Source: Phyllobacterium lublinensis (GTDB lineage: Bacteria > Pseudomonadota > Alphaproteobacteria > Rhizobiales > Rhizobiaceae). Taken from it: a stretch of DNA of 64,000 nt. A program made the translations under genes and the position numbers. Location: the NCBI RefSeq assembly GCF_020164435.1, contig NZ_JAIUDQ010000007.1:1-64000 (forward strand), read 5' to 3'. The notes below the pieces were generated by a model. The model did not search any database, was not told the DNA's origin, and saw only the letters and a list, made by a program, of their open reading frames with translations. Below, piece by piece: positions 33,153 through 43,200 of this stretch (within the stretch, counting starts at the first letter, position 1; each line of letters opens with the position of its first letter).

Positions 33153-34132
33153 GCCATGGCTCCCGTTTTGAGGATGGCGCGTTCAACAACGCGCGGGGCG
33201 AGCTCGATCTTGTAGTGGTTGCCGCCATGGGCAACCGCGCCTTCGACAGCCAGACGGCTGGCGCTCTTGATGATGTCCGGCTCTATGGCCTTGCCGCGAA
33301 GCGCATCTTCCACTGCACGGGCGCGCCATGGTTTGGTAGCAACGCCGCCAAGACCGATGCGGATATCGCGAATTGTTTCACCGTCCGGCTCGAACTCGAT
33401 GCCGACAGCAGCGCTTGCCGCAGCAAATTCATAGGATTGGCGGTCGCGCACTTTCAGATAGGTCGAGCGCCGTGCTGCCGGCGATGCCGGAATGGTGATT
33501 GCCGTGATCAATTCGCCGGGTTGCATGGCGTGTTCCTTTTGCGGCGTGGTCCCCGGCAGGAGAAAGAAATCATCGATTGCGACTGTGCGATCACCAAGGT
33601 GCACGACGGCTTCAAGGGCAATGAGCGCCACTGCGAGGTCGCCCGGATAGGTCGCGATACAGTCGTCGCTGGTGCCAAGGACGGCATGACCACGATTGAC
33701 GCCTTCGAGTGCTGAACAGCCGCTGCCCGGAACACGCTTGTTGCAGGCGGGGAAGGTTGCCGGGTCGCGGAAATAGGCGCAGCGCGTGCGTTGCAGGAGG
33801 TTCCCGCCGATCGTCGCCATGTTGCGGATCTGCGCTGAAGCGGCCTGCCAGAGCGATTCTGAAACCGCCGGAAACGCAGACTTGATGGCTGCATCCGCAG
33901 CGACGCGGTTCATCTTGGCCAATGCGCCGATATAAGCGCCCTGGGCGTCGACGCGGATCGTGTCGAGCCCTTTGAGGTGGGAGATATCGACTACCCGTTC
34001 TGGCTCGGTGACGCCGCATTTCGCAAGGTCGACCAACGTGGTTCCGCCGGCCAGCAGCATGGTTGCGGGCATCGCCGCCGCACGCCGCGCCTCTTCGACC
34101 GAACTTGCGCGCAGATATGAGAAGTCTCTCAT
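33149..34132 (-). CDS. paoB: Aldehyde oxidoreductase, FAD-binding subunit (PaoB/YagS type)
   Basis: A 327-residue FAD-binding subunit. FAD contacts are in 'AMPATMLLAGGTTLVDLAK' and 'IRNMATIGGNLLQRTRC'. Four cysteines in the insert beginning 'CAYFRDPATFPAC' and running to 'GTSDDC' match the extra [4Fe-4S] site of E. coli PaoB. It carries electrons between the molybdenum subunit and the [2Fe-2S] subunit. It overlaps its neighbours by four bases at both ends. Confidence 0.87.
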   Translation of the reverse strand: MRDFSYLRASSVEEARRAAAMPATMLLAGGTTLVDLAKCGVTEPERVVDISHLKGLDTIRVDAQGAYIGALAKMNRVAADAAIKSAFPAVSESLWQAASAQIRNMATIGGNLLQRTRCAYFRDPATFPACNKRVPGSGCSALEGVNRGHAVLGTSDDCIATYPGDLAVALIALEAVVHLGDRTVAIDDFFLLPGTTPQKEHAMQPGELITAITIPASPAARRSTYLKVRDRQSYEFAAASAAVGIEFEPDGETIRDIRIGLGGVATKPWRARAVEDALRGKAIEPDIIKSASRLAVEGAVAHGGNHYKIELAPRVVERAILKTGAMA

Positions 34133-34605
34133 GACATCACCTTCGCTGCTTCACGGATTGCTTCGACAATGTGCGGATAGGCGCCGCAGCGGCAGAGGTT
34201 ACCCGACATATATTCGCGGATGTCATCATCCGACCCCGCATGGCCTTCGCGGATACAGGCAACAGCTGACATGATCTGGCCGGGCGTGCAGTAGCCGCAC
34301 TGGAAGGCGTCGTGATCAAGGAAAGCAGCCTGGACCGGATGCAGTTCGCCGCCGGGTTCGGAAAGCCCCTCGACGGTTGTGATCTTGCGCCCTTCTGCCT
34401 GTGCCGCGAGGGTCAGGCACGCGAGCACCCGCTCGCCATCAACATGCACGGTGCAGGCACCGCATTGGCCCTGGTCGCAGCCTTTCTTGGTTCCGGTCAG
34501 CTGCAGGTGGTCACGTAGCGCGTCGAGCAAGGTCACACGCGGCTCGACTTCAAGCGCCTGGTTTTGCCCGTTGATTTCCAGATGGATGGTGGTTCGATTT
34601 GTCAT
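34129..34605 (-). CDS. paoA: Aldehyde oxidoreductase, [2Fe-2S] subunit (PaoA/YagT type)
   Basis: A 158-residue iron-sulfur subunit. The plant-type cluster ligands are in 'CDQGQCGACTVHVDGERVLAC' (start to end of the motif at about residues 39-60), and the second cluster in 'CGYCTPGQ' and 'CRCGAYPHI'. The protein begins directly with the ferredoxin fold and has no twin-arginine signal, unlike periplasmic PaoA of E. coli, so this complex is probably cytoplasmic. It is the first gene of the operon and diverges from a TetR-type regulator. Confidence 0.87.
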   Translation of the reverse strand: MTNRTTIHLEINGQNQALEVEPRVTLLDALRDHLQLTGTKKGCDQGQCGACTVHVDGERVLACLTLAAQAEGRKITTVEGLSEPGGELHPVQAAFLDHDAFQCGYCTPGQIMSAVACIREGHAGSDDDIREYMSGNLCRCGAYPHIVEAIREAAKVMS

Positions 34606-34734
34606 CGGCGTCCTGCTCCAGTACGCTCATTGGAAATAAATTGGGCCGCCGGTTCTGTTTGACTGCGTTCAAGGCGCAAAAAACATGACATGCAGGCCCT
34701 AAATGGGGTAATAGTCCGAAGGTGACGAACTAAT

Positions 34735-34748
34735 CGGAGGCTCCTCCG
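34735..34748. promoter_or_regulatory. Palindromic operator, probably for the TetR-type regulator
   Basis: CGGAGG-CT-CCTCCG is a perfect 6-base inverted repeat, flanked by AACTAAT and TTTATGA. It lies between the divergent paoA and tetR-type genes, where a TetR-family protein would bind to control both. Confidence 0.5.
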
Positions 34749-34810
34749 TTTATGAAACATAGCGGCTTGCCCCTGCGGGTTCAAGGCCTAATCGTACTGG
34801 AGTTGGAATA

Positions 34811-35437
34811 TTGGGTACAAAGGGGCCGCCGCCAGAGCTGCAGGAGATCGAGCTTTCTCCGCCTGCCAGGCCGTTGCGCGCCGATGCCAGCCGCAACAGG
34901 GAGAAACTCGTGGAGATAGCGGGGATCGTCTTTGCCCAGCATGGAGGCGATGCTTCGCTGGAGAACATCGCGCGGCAGGCAGGTGTCGGCATTGGTACGC
35001 TCTACCGGCATTTCCCGACACGGGAACATCTCGTCGAAGTTGTCTATCGCCGCGAGGTCGAGGCGCTTTGCGCCGCTGCAGACGAACTGGCGCAGCACAA
35101 TGCGCCTGACGTTGCGCTTGCCGAATGGATGCAGCGTTTTGTCGATTACATAGCTGCCAAGCGAGGCATGGCGAACAGCCTGCGAATACTCTTCGACGCA
35201 AATTCCGACGTCTTTGCCAACACGGCCGGGATGGTGACGGGGGCCCTGCGCGGTCTCGTCGCCGCGGCGATTGCAGATGGATCGATTCGCAGCGACATCG
35301 ACAGCTCCGATGTGCTTCAGGCACTATCGGGAATATATTCGAGCCCCGATACCCCCGACTGGCGCGAGCGCTCGCGCCGTATTGTTTCGCTGCTCATGGA
35401 TGGACTGCGCTGGGGCGCCGCCAAGCCGCGATCGTAG
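34811..35437 (+). CDS. TetR-family regulator of the aldehyde oxidoreductase operon
   Basis: A 208-residue TetR/AcrR-type regulator. The helix-turn-helix is in 'ASLENIARQAGVGIGTLYRHF' at about residues 47-68, after a basic region; the C-terminal helices form the ligand domain. The best start is a TTG at 34811 with GGAG eight bases upstream; a start further inside would cut into the DNA-binding domain. It diverges from paoABC, with a CGGAGG/CCTCCG palindrome in between. An aldehyde or related electrophile is a plausible inducer. Confidence 0.8.
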   Translation: MGTKGPPPELQEIELSPPARPLRADASRNREKLVEIAGIVFAQHGGDASLENIARQAGVGIGTLYRHFPTREHLVEVVYRREVEALCAAADELAQHNAPDVALAEWMQRFVDYIAAKRGMANSLRILFDANSDVFANTAGMVTGALRGLVAAAIADGSIRSDIDSSDVLQALSGIYSSPDTPDWRERSRRIVSLLMDGLRWGAAKPRS

Positions 35438-35564
35438 GGAGATGATTAAGTGTCGGTTGAAAACAATATGTGAGCACGTCTATTGCGTGCGGCCACATTG
35501 GAGCCTTAAACGAACGTTCAGTTTCGGGTATAATCACAATTGTGTAGTTTTGGGAGAGGTAAAT

Positions 35565-36137
35565 ATGGCTCAATTCCAACGTGGTATCGTCCTGGCAGCC
35601 TGCCTTGGCTTGTTTGTAGCCGGCACGGCTTTGTCGACCACAGATAGTTTCAGCCCGGTAGGATCAGCCTTTGCCAAGAACGGTGGTGGCAATGGCGGCG
35701 GGAACGGTGGTGGAAATGGCAACGGAAACGGGAAGGGCGGCGAAAGCAGTGGAAAATCGTCCGATCGCGGCAAGTCAGCCAGTGCTCAGGACAAATCCAA
35801 GTCGCAGAGAGTTCAGAGAGCATCGCTGAACACGAAAGCTCAGAAGGTTCAGAAAGTTCAGAAGGCATCGATAAACACCGATGAACCGAACACGCTGGGT
35901 CCGCTCAATGCCGCTCATGCATCCGCGCGGGCGAGGGAACGCGCCGCACCCAATTCCTCGGTCGGCAAGATCGCCACGTATGAACGTGCTCGGGAAGATG
36001 CTCTGGCAATAGAGGATCCCATCCTTCGGGAAGAAGCGCTTGAGGATGCGGTGGTCGACCTCGAAACCGCATTCGGACGCACCCTGACCACGGCGCAGGT
36101 CGATCGCGTCAACGACTTGCTGGATGCACGCCAGTAA
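35565..36137 (+). CDS. Exported Gly/Asn-rich and basic protein of unknown function
   Basis: A 190-residue protein. A signal peptide of about 35 residues ends near 'SAFA'. A Gly/Asn run with the repeat unit GGGN follows, then a Ser/Lys/Gln-rich segment with repeated 'KVQKVQKAS', and a helical C-terminal part with 'LREEALEDAVVDLETAFGRT'. I do not recognise a named family. GGGAGAGG precedes the ATG. It stands alone, with a terminator hairpin after it. A cell-envelope role is likely from the signal only. Confidence 0.7.
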   Translation: MAQFQRGIVLAACLGLFVAGTALSTTDSFSPVGSAFAKNGGGNGGGNGGGNGNGNGKGGESSGKSSDRGKSASAQDKSKSQRVQRASLNTKAQKVQKVQKASINTDEPNTLGPLNAAHASARARERAAPNSSVGKIATYERAREDALAIEDPILREEALEDAVVDLETAFGRTLTTAQVDRVNDLLDARQ

Positions 36138-36164
36138 GACTGCGATTTTTGTTCCGAGTTTGTG

Positions 36165-36186
36165 ACAGCGGCCTTCGGGCCGCTGT
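36165..36186 (+). terminator. Hairpin after the Gly/Asn-rich protein gene
   Basis: ACAGCGGCC (36165-36173) pairs perfectly with GGCCGCTGT (36178-36186) around a TTCG tetraloop, followed by TCGTT. It lies 28 bases after the stop codon. The lack of a long T-run is the only weakness. Confidence 0.65.
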
Positions 36187-36328
36187 TCGTTAAGGGAGAG
36201 GATCGAGCCAGAACGAAGGTCGACTGAATTGCGTATGCGCGATTTGGCACTAGCAATATGTCGAGGGATTGACCTAGGGTCGGGCCCGGGTCCACCGACA
36301 ACAATCATCACAGAAAGAAAAGACCATC

Positions 36329-36997
36329 GTGCCAGCAACATCTTCGGCATTTGACAAGAATTACGCAGCATTCCTGTTTGACATGGACGGTACACTTCTC
36401 AATTCCACATTGGCGGCCGAACGCGTCTGGGCAAGATGGGCCGAACAGCATGGCCTCGATGTGAAGACCTTCCTGCCGACCATGCATGGGGCCCGGGCCG
36501 TGGATACTGTTCGCAGGCTGGGCCTGCCGGGCGTTGACCCCGAAGCGGAGGCCGTCAAGATCACCGAGGCGGAGATCATTGACGTGGATGGGATCGTTGC
36601 GCTTCCGGGAGCAGCGGAATTTCTCAGCGCCATACCCGAGGACAAGTGGGCGATCGTAACCTCATCGCCCCTCGAACTGGCAAAACGCCGTCTGGCCGCT
36701 GCGGGAATTCCTGTGCCGGCAAACCTTGTAACTGCAGAAGACGTGAAAGTCGGCAAGCCCAATCCTGACTGCTATCTGCTTGCCGCAAGCAGGCTTGGCG
36801 TTGAAGCGGCTGACTGCCTGGTCTTCGAAGATGCAGTTCCCGGTATCCTGGCGGGAGACGCCACCGGCGCCGACGTCATGGTGATAACGGCAACGCATAG
36901 CCACGCTGTCGAGACTGCCCATACGACGATCGCGCATTATCGGGGCTTGGGTGTTCATATTGATCGCGAAGGCCGGCTATCTCTGATAAAAGAGTAG
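36329..36997 (+). CDS. HAD-family sugar phosphatase
   Basis: A 222-residue haloacid dehalogenase-type phosphatase. Motif I is 'FLFDMDGTLLNS' (nucleophile Asp18, acid Asp20), motif II 'VTSSP', motif III lysine in 'VGKPNPDCY' and motif IV 'VFEDAVPG'. Relatives remove phosphate from hexose phosphates or 2-deoxyglucose-6-phosphate. The start is a GTG with only a weak AAGAAAAGA site, so it may be lowly expressed. Nothing adjacent tells its substrate. Confidence 0.8.
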   Translation: MPATSSAFDKNYAAFLFDMDGTLLNSTLAAERVWARWAEQHGLDVKTFLPTMHGARAVDTVRRLGLPGVDPEAEAVKITEAEIIDVDGIVALPGAAEFLSAIPEDKWAIVTSSPLELAKRRLAAAGIPVPANLVTAEDVKVGKPNPDCYLLAASRLGVEAADCLVFEDAVPGILAGDATGADVMVITATHSHAVETAHTTIAHYRGLGVHIDREGRLSLIKE

Positions 36998-37117
36998 GGC
37001 ACCTGATCGCGCCCAGGCGGTGAAAGAACCGCGGGCGGTGCCCAACCGAAAATTCAAAGGCAATAAGAGGGGATTGCATACGCGGACGCGTTGGATGGCC
37101 GAAGGAGGAGAAACAGC

Positions 37118-38053
37118 ATGGCCAAATATCGTCAGGACTTGCCGCAGCTCGCCGGAGACATTTTTCTCAGCGACGGCGGAATGGAAACGACCCTGATCTT
37201 TCAAGAAGGGGTCGAACTGCCGCATTTCGCATCATTCGTGCTGATGTCCACGCCAGAGGGCAGGCGGCAACTGAAGGATTATTATATCCGTTACCTTGAG
37301 GTTGCCCGGAAACATCACACTGGCTTCATTCTCGATACACCCACCTGGCGGGCAAATCCCGACTGGGGTGCATTGCTCGGCTATGGACCGGAGGAGCTGC
37401 GCACAATCAACCGGGATTCCGTCGCCCTGCTGGTCGAGCTGCGCAAGGAATTCCAACCAGCCGGGTTTCCATGTGTCATCAGCGGCGCCATCGGGCCACG
37501 CGGAGATGGTTACAAGGCCGGCGATATGGATGAAGGAGAGGCCGAAACCTACCATGCCGCGCAGGTCGAAAGTTTCGCGCAGACGGAGGCGGACATGGTC
37601 TCGGCCTATACGCTGACGAACTACAAGGAGGCGATCGGGATTGCACGGGCGGCCAAGCTCAACGCCATGCCCTGCGCGATATCCTTTACGGTCGAGACGG
37701 ATGGCAGACTGGTAACGGGCCTGTCACTGGGTGATGCGATCAACCGCGTTGACGAGGCGACTGGTGCGTCTCCCGTCTATTATCTGATCAATTGCGCGCA
37801 CCCGACCCATTTCATGCAGTCTCTCGAAAAGGGCGAGCCCTGGATCGACCGCGTGTATGGAGCCAAGGCAAACGCCTCGGCGAAAAGCCATGCGGAGCTC
37901 GATGAATCGGAGAGCCTTGATGCCGGCGACCCGCTTGATCTTGGACAACGCTACAAAACGTTGAGGCAGCAATTCCCCCAGATACGCGTGCTGGGCGGAT
38001 GCTGTGGTACCGACCATCGCCATGTCGCGGCGATCTGCGAGGCCTGCCTTTAA
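37118..38053 (+). CDS. Homocysteine S-methyltransferase-type protein
   Basis: A 311-residue protein of the homocysteine-binding (Pfam S-methyl_trans) family. The zinc-binding cysteines are in 'LINCAHP' and 'LGGCCGTDHRHVA'. The N-terminus has 'LSDGGMETTLIF', typical of the family. It could methylate homocysteine from S-methylmethionine or a betaine, or demethylate a related donor. AAGGAGGAG precedes the ATG. No partner gene is adjacent. Confidence 0.82.
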   Translation: MAKYRQDLPQLAGDIFLSDGGMETTLIFQEGVELPHFASFVLMSTPEGRRQLKDYYIRYLEVARKHHTGFILDTPTWRANPDWGALLGYGPEELRTINRDSVALLVELRKEFQPAGFPCVISGAIGPRGDGYKAGDMDEGEAETYHAAQVESFAQTEADMVSAYTLTNYKEAIGIARAAKLNAMPCAISFTVETDGRLVTGLSLGDAINRVDEATGASPVYYLINCAHPTHFMQSLEKGEPWIDRVYGAKANASAKSHAELDESESLDAGDPLDLGQRYKTLRQQFPQIRVLGGCCGTDHRHVAAICEACL

Positions 38054-38276
38054 AGCTGGGTGCGACCTGTTCCGTCGGGACAAGACCGAAAAGCGCCGCC
38101 AAAAATGGGAGTTTACGGCTCTGCCGGTATCTGTAGTATATCAGTCTGTGGAGCTCGTCCTGAAAGGCTGGTGCGACGGATATCCCGGCATTCGTTGGAG
38201 CTTTCGCGCTTCAGATGCCGCGAGTGTCGTAGACCGTACTGGGTAAGGCGGCTCCTTGTGGGGCGGGAATGTGAGG

Positions 38277-39875
38277 ATGGCGAATTTGGCTCGTAATGCG
38301 GTGACGCTAGCAGGCGGTGACCGTGATGTCCCGCCCAACTCGGCTCCCGTTGAAACCGAGCTGAAGCTGCTTGCTCCGCCGGGCACGCTCGATGCGATCC
38401 GCGGCTCGCCAGCCGTCCTGCAGTCGGCCCGCAACAAGGGCACGATCCGCCGGCTCGAGGCTACCTATTACGATACTGCCGATCACCAACTGTTTGGCGC
38501 AGGTCTTTCCCTGCGGGTCCGGCGCAGCGGCAAACACTTTACCCAAACGATCAAGCGCCTGTCGGCCAAGAACCCGCTGGAGCGCGACGAGTGGGAAGCA
38601 CCGGTCGAGGAGCAAGCGCCGAATCTGGGCGCGTTGCCCACTGGCGAAATCGATGGAATTTTCAGCAGAATTGGTGCCAGCGATCTCGCACCCGTCTTCG
38701 TTACCAGGGTGCGCCGGCATGCGATTGCGCTCGATGTACCCGATGGCGAGATCGAGATTGCATTTGACGACGGCATGATCGAAGCCGGAGAACAGCGGGA
38801 GTCCCTGTCGGAGATAGAACTGGAACTGAAGCATGGCAAGGCGGCCGTGCTATACCGGTTTGGCCTCGACCTGATGGACGTATCGCCGCTTTGCCTCGAA
38901 ACCCAAAGCAAATCCTCGCGCGGTTACGCGCTGGCCCTGAACCTCCGCGCTTCGGCCGTAAAGGCAGGCACGTCAAGCGTGTGCCGCGAGGACACAGTTG
39001 ACGAGGGAATAGCCAAGCTTCTTTCCGGCTGCCAGCAGCAGATACTGGCAAATCTCTGTGCGGCCCAGAGCGGACGCGAACCGGAAGGCATCCACCAGTT
39101 GCGCGTGGCACTGCGTCGCCTGCGGACGGCGCTCTATCTGATCAGGCGCGATCTGAAATCGCCATTGCTGCAGGCGCTCGATGCCGATGCCCGAAGGTTC
39201 GCGCAAAGGCTCGGGCCTGCCCGAAACTGGGACGTGTTTGTCAATGAGACCCTTCCCACTATCGAAAAAGCAGACCTTTCCCCTATAGCGTTTTCGGCGT
39301 TGCGCGAGGCGAGCGAGCCGTTCCGGGAGAAGGGCCATCATGCCGTTCGGGAAAGCCTGGGCGATCCCCAGACCAACCGTTTTCTGTTGAGGCTCGGGCT
39401 TGCGATCGAGCAGCGGGGTTGGCGAAATGACATTGCGAGCGAGTCGCTGGCGATCCTGGCCGAGCCGATGACCAAATTTGCCTCGCGTGCACTGGACGGT
39501 CTCGAGCACAAGGCCCTGGAGCGCGGGCGCAAATTCAGTCACCTTCACCCGCAGGAGCGTCATAAACTCCGGATAACGTTGAAAAAACTGCGGTATGCAG
39601 CGGAGTTCTTCCTGCCGCTATACGCGGATCAGGGGGCGGCCAACAAATATCTGAAGCAACTCTCACGCCTGCAGGACATTCTCGGCGAAGCCAATGACAT
39701 CATAACCTCGCGAGCCCTGTTGTCGGATGTCAGCCAGAGCAGCCAGCATCCCGCCGTACATCGCGCCATTGGCGCTGTCATCGGCTGGCAGGGACATGTG
39801 GCGCTGGCCGGAGCCAACCGGATGAAGCGCAGATGGCGCAAGTTCAAACGCACGACACCATTCTGGACGCGCTGA
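38277..39875 (+). CDS. CYTH-CHAD domain protein (inorganic triphosphatase-like)
   Basis: A 532-residue protein. The N-terminal CYTH domain (about 24-220) has the metal-binding ExExK signature at E26, E28 and K30. The C-terminal CHAD domain (about 235-510) has conserved histidines in 'GIHQLRVALRRLR' and 'HKLRITLKKLRYAAEFF'. CYTH domains hydrolyse inorganic triphosphate and CHAD domains bind polyphosphate. Ribosome sites are weak; the ATG at 38277 is chosen, with GTG 38271 and TTG 38256 as alternatives. The preceding 223-base spacer shows nothing I can name. Confidence 0.82.
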   Translation: MANLARNAVTLAGGDRDVPPNSAPVETELKLLAPPGTLDAIRGSPAVLQSARNKGTIRRLEATYYDTADHQLFGAGLSLRVRRSGKHFTQTIKRLSAKNPLERDEWEAPVEEQAPNLGALPTGEIDGIFSRIGASDLAPVFVTRVRRHAIALDVPDGEIEIAFDDGMIEAGEQRESLSEIELELKHGKAAVLYRFGLDLMDVSPLCLETQSKSSRGYALALNLRASAVKAGTSSVCREDTVDEGIAKLLSGCQQQILANLCAAQSGREPEGIHQLRVALRRLRTALYLIRRDLKSPLLQALDADARRFAQRLGPARNWDVFVNETLPTIEKADLSPIAFSALREASEPFREKGHHAVRESLGDPQTNRFLLRLGLAIEQRGWRNDIASESLAILAEPMTKFASRALDGLEHKALERGRKFSHLHPQERHKLRITLKKLRYAAEFFLPLYADQGAANKYLKQLSRLQDILGEANDIITSRALLSDVSQSSQHPAVHRAIGAVIGWQGHVALAGANRMKRRWRKFKRTTPFWTR

Positions 39876-40293
39876 AGCTCACGGTCAGCACGTCCTCACG
39901 GCTAATGCTTATGGGTTAGTTGCACGCCCCATTCAACGATGTAATATTCAATTACCCAGGATAAAAATACATCGAATTATTGATTAAAATTATAATCGAC
40001 TGGTTTTCATCGATCTGTTTCATTCGCCGGTGTTCTTTTGGCAAGTGTATTTGGAATGCAGCGATAATGCAGTGCATGAAGCATATCCCAAAGATCAAAT
40101 ACTGATCAGGTCAAGACAACAAGAATACTCGATCTGAAGCATTCTGAGACGACAAGATGAAAGTTCGGGTCTTCATGCACGGTCAAACCCCGCTGTGTGA
40201 GACCTGCAAATGCAAGCCCGCCGTCGCGTGGTGCCGGTTCTCGACATCTCCGCCGAAAGTGGTGCTGGTCTTTTCGTGAAAGGTGGGCTCGTC
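39876..40293 (+). promoter_or_regulatory. AT-rich leader/promoter region of the giant-protein operon
   Basis: The region from 39901 to about 40150 is clearly richer in A and T than its surroundings. It holds TAATGCTTATGGGTTAGTT at 39903-39921 and ATTGATTAAAATTATAAT at 39979-39996. Both have relatives, in the same order, in the spacer between the patatin and haem peroxidase genes. I see no gene in it, although an in-frame ATG at 40210 could extend the next protein. Confidence 0.45.
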
Positions 40294-43200
40294 ATGTCTC
40301 CGAAGAAGCCGAAAGCTGGATCTCCTGCTCCCTCACGCAAGCGGAAAGCGGTCAAATCGGCGGTCAAGGCCGCCAGCGAAGTGGCTGTCGACATCGTCAC
40401 GGGACCAATAATCGACATTCCGGATGTATTCGCTGATCCGAACCCCAACGAGAATTTCTTCAACAGAAGTCGCAAGGGATCTGCCGTCGTTCGGCCGCGC
40501 GACATGGTGGTCCTGCGTCTGGAATTCAACAACCTTGCTGTTTCACCGGGAAAGTCGCCCCGCCTGACCAAGGCTGGCGCTGGACCAGCGCACCTGATCG
40601 TGCATTTCCCGCCGCAGACCATTACGGAACAGACCTTCTTTGAAACGCCCCCTTCCGGGACCAGCAACCCGCCGCCGCCGCGACCCACGCCGCCGAAGCC
40701 GGAGCCCGGCGGTGCCGAGGCGCTGACCGGGCCGCCGGTTCGAGCCCGCATTGCCGGGGAGTCAAGGCTGGCTTTCAAGGTTCCGGATGGTTTCGATGTC
40801 CCCTATACGTTGGAAGGCGTACTCGAGGCCTGCGAAACGCTTGAGCTTTCGGTCCCGGCCAATGCGCGGCCGCCCGTCGAGATCGACACGCCGTTGCGCT
40901 TTACGGACCTGTTTGCGACCAGCGTCGCCAAGCTGAGCGCGCGGCAACGGGCGGCGCTGACGAGTTTCGCCGCACGCAGCCTGCGGATCGCCGCGGTACA
41001 AGCCGACAGGAGCACGATCGAACTGCGACAGGCGACAGGCGGTCCCGGCCTCAAGGCACTGAAGGCGCGCAAACTGAGCGATTCAGATCTGGTCGATATC
41101 GGCGCGTTAGTGGATCCGGGCTTTATTCCGGTACCTCGCGGTCCGAGACCGGCCGCACCGGGCCCGCGGCAGACGGCGATCGAACTGCCCTGGCGGCTGA
41201 TCCTCAGCCCGCATATCGATGAGCGCTGGCGACATGCAAAGCAGCCCGGTGATTCTGCAAGCACGGGCCATACCGAGCTGTGGCATTCACGGCTCGTTGC
41301 TCCACAGGCCAATGGCGATGTGACTGAACCGCCAAATCCGGATTCGCGGCGCACGGTGCGCGCGGTCTGGGCCTTGACCGGCGAGGGCTCGCCAAAGCCG
41401 ATGATTTCGAAATTTCCGGTGGCCGGAGACTTGCCGCTGCCAAACACCATTCCCTTCCGCATGCCGATGGATGATTTCGACCGGTTTCAAATTACCCATC
41501 TATCGTCGAATTTTTCGGTGTCGAATTACAAGCCGCAGCCCGTTGGCACAAACCTGCTCATGCTGTCGGCGCTTGGCGGATGGCTCGACTCGCGCGGCAA
41601 TTGGGATCCGCCTGGACTGTCGGTCGAGGAATGGGTCCACCGGGGGACGATGGGCCGCGACCATTATGTCCGCATCGTCTACAAGGGGTTCCTGTACCCG
41701 TTCGGTCACCGCGTGGCCCTGGTCAAGGTGAGCGAGCGGAAATTTCATAATGGCAGGGGCACGTCGGAAGCCGTTCCCGGCAACACGGCCTATCTGCGGC
41801 AGCGGCTTTTCATCGTTGTGCGTGAGCGCGAACGCCGCTTTGCCGATCCGGATCTGACCAATATTGCCGCAACGATCGCCTTGCACCGGCAGATGCCCTT
41901 TTCCAGTGTGCGCATCCTTACGGCAGTTACACCCAGCCTTGATCAGCCAACCAGCGCCCAAAGCCTGATCGGCGGTTTTGGCCAGACGCTGTTCTGGCCC
42001 TGCGTCGGCAATGCACCTTTCAAGTTCGAAATGGCTGCCACGGATATTGACGGGCGCACCGTGCAGTTTGAATTGCCAATGATCTTCATGGACAACACGC
42101 TTGCCAGCCCGAGGACATTGATAGGCGACAAGCTTATTGCCGATTTCGATCTGGCCGAAGCCAATGCTCAAATCGCCCATGACGCCTGGACCGATCCATC
42201 ACGCGCCGGCCGGCGCGTGGCGCAATTGAAGCAGCAGCGCATAGCGCTGGCTCCCAGCGTCAAGGCAGGCGATACGTCCGTGGAGGCCGTTTCGGTCAGT
42301 TTTGACGGGTTCTCGGAGAAGAAGAACTTCAAGCTGCGCAGTTACAGCGACAATCTGTCGAGGCCGATCTTCTATCCCAAGGTGGAACGCGCCGATATTC
42401 GCATTGCTGCACTATCCCAGCTGGCCGGCAGCGGCAAATCCAACAAGGTGGAGTGGAATGCCCATTACCTGCAGCACGGGTTCGCTGCGAACAATCAGGG
42501 CCAGGTCTTTGTCAATGTTGTCTCCGAACTTGGCATGGCCCAACTCGATTTCTCCACGCAGGGCGATCGCGCAGGCGGGTTTGTCCAACCCAATCTGACG
42601 CCGAGTGCCCTGTCGCGGCTTACGGGGCCGGTTACCGGCAATGTGAGCAATTTCATCGCCGGGAACATGACTGGAGCAGATGCATTTCCCGCAACACTGT
42701 CCGATTTGCCCCTGCCGTTGCTGTTCGGTTGCATCCCGCTTGGCGATGTGATCCAGGCGGTGAGCGGCCTTGCCGGAAAGCCCGAGCAGATTCCGAAATT
42801 TGCAAGCGAAGCCAGTACGCAGGTGGAAAGCTTCATCAGTGGCCTTGCGCGGCTCTTCGACTTTGTCAGCCGGCTTGCTGAACAGCCGGGTGCGATTGCT
42901 GACGCGGCGATCGAAGTTATCAAGAACACGCTGGATGACCTGCTCGATCAGGCCGCAGCTTATGAGGCTGCGCTTGTCGCCAATGTGAAAACACGGATCA
43001 ACAATCTCAAGACCGCGCTGCTTGCGGTCAAAACCGAGATCGCGCCGCTGCTGACGGTGGCGAGCATCGATACGGCGCCCGCACTGGCCGGACTCGCCGG
43101 GGCTCTGACGACTGCGCAGAATGCCGCGAACCAGCTGCGTACCGCCGCCAATGCCCAGGTCGGCGGCGTTTCCCTTCCCGCGGGGTTCCGCCAATCGCTG

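Noticed and set aside
35680-35760. GGTGGxAATGGC repeats considered as a tandem-repeat or CRISPR-like array
   Set aside because: They encode a Gly/Asn run within an exported protein; unit length and spacing do not fit CRISPR. No CRISPR array is seen in the window.
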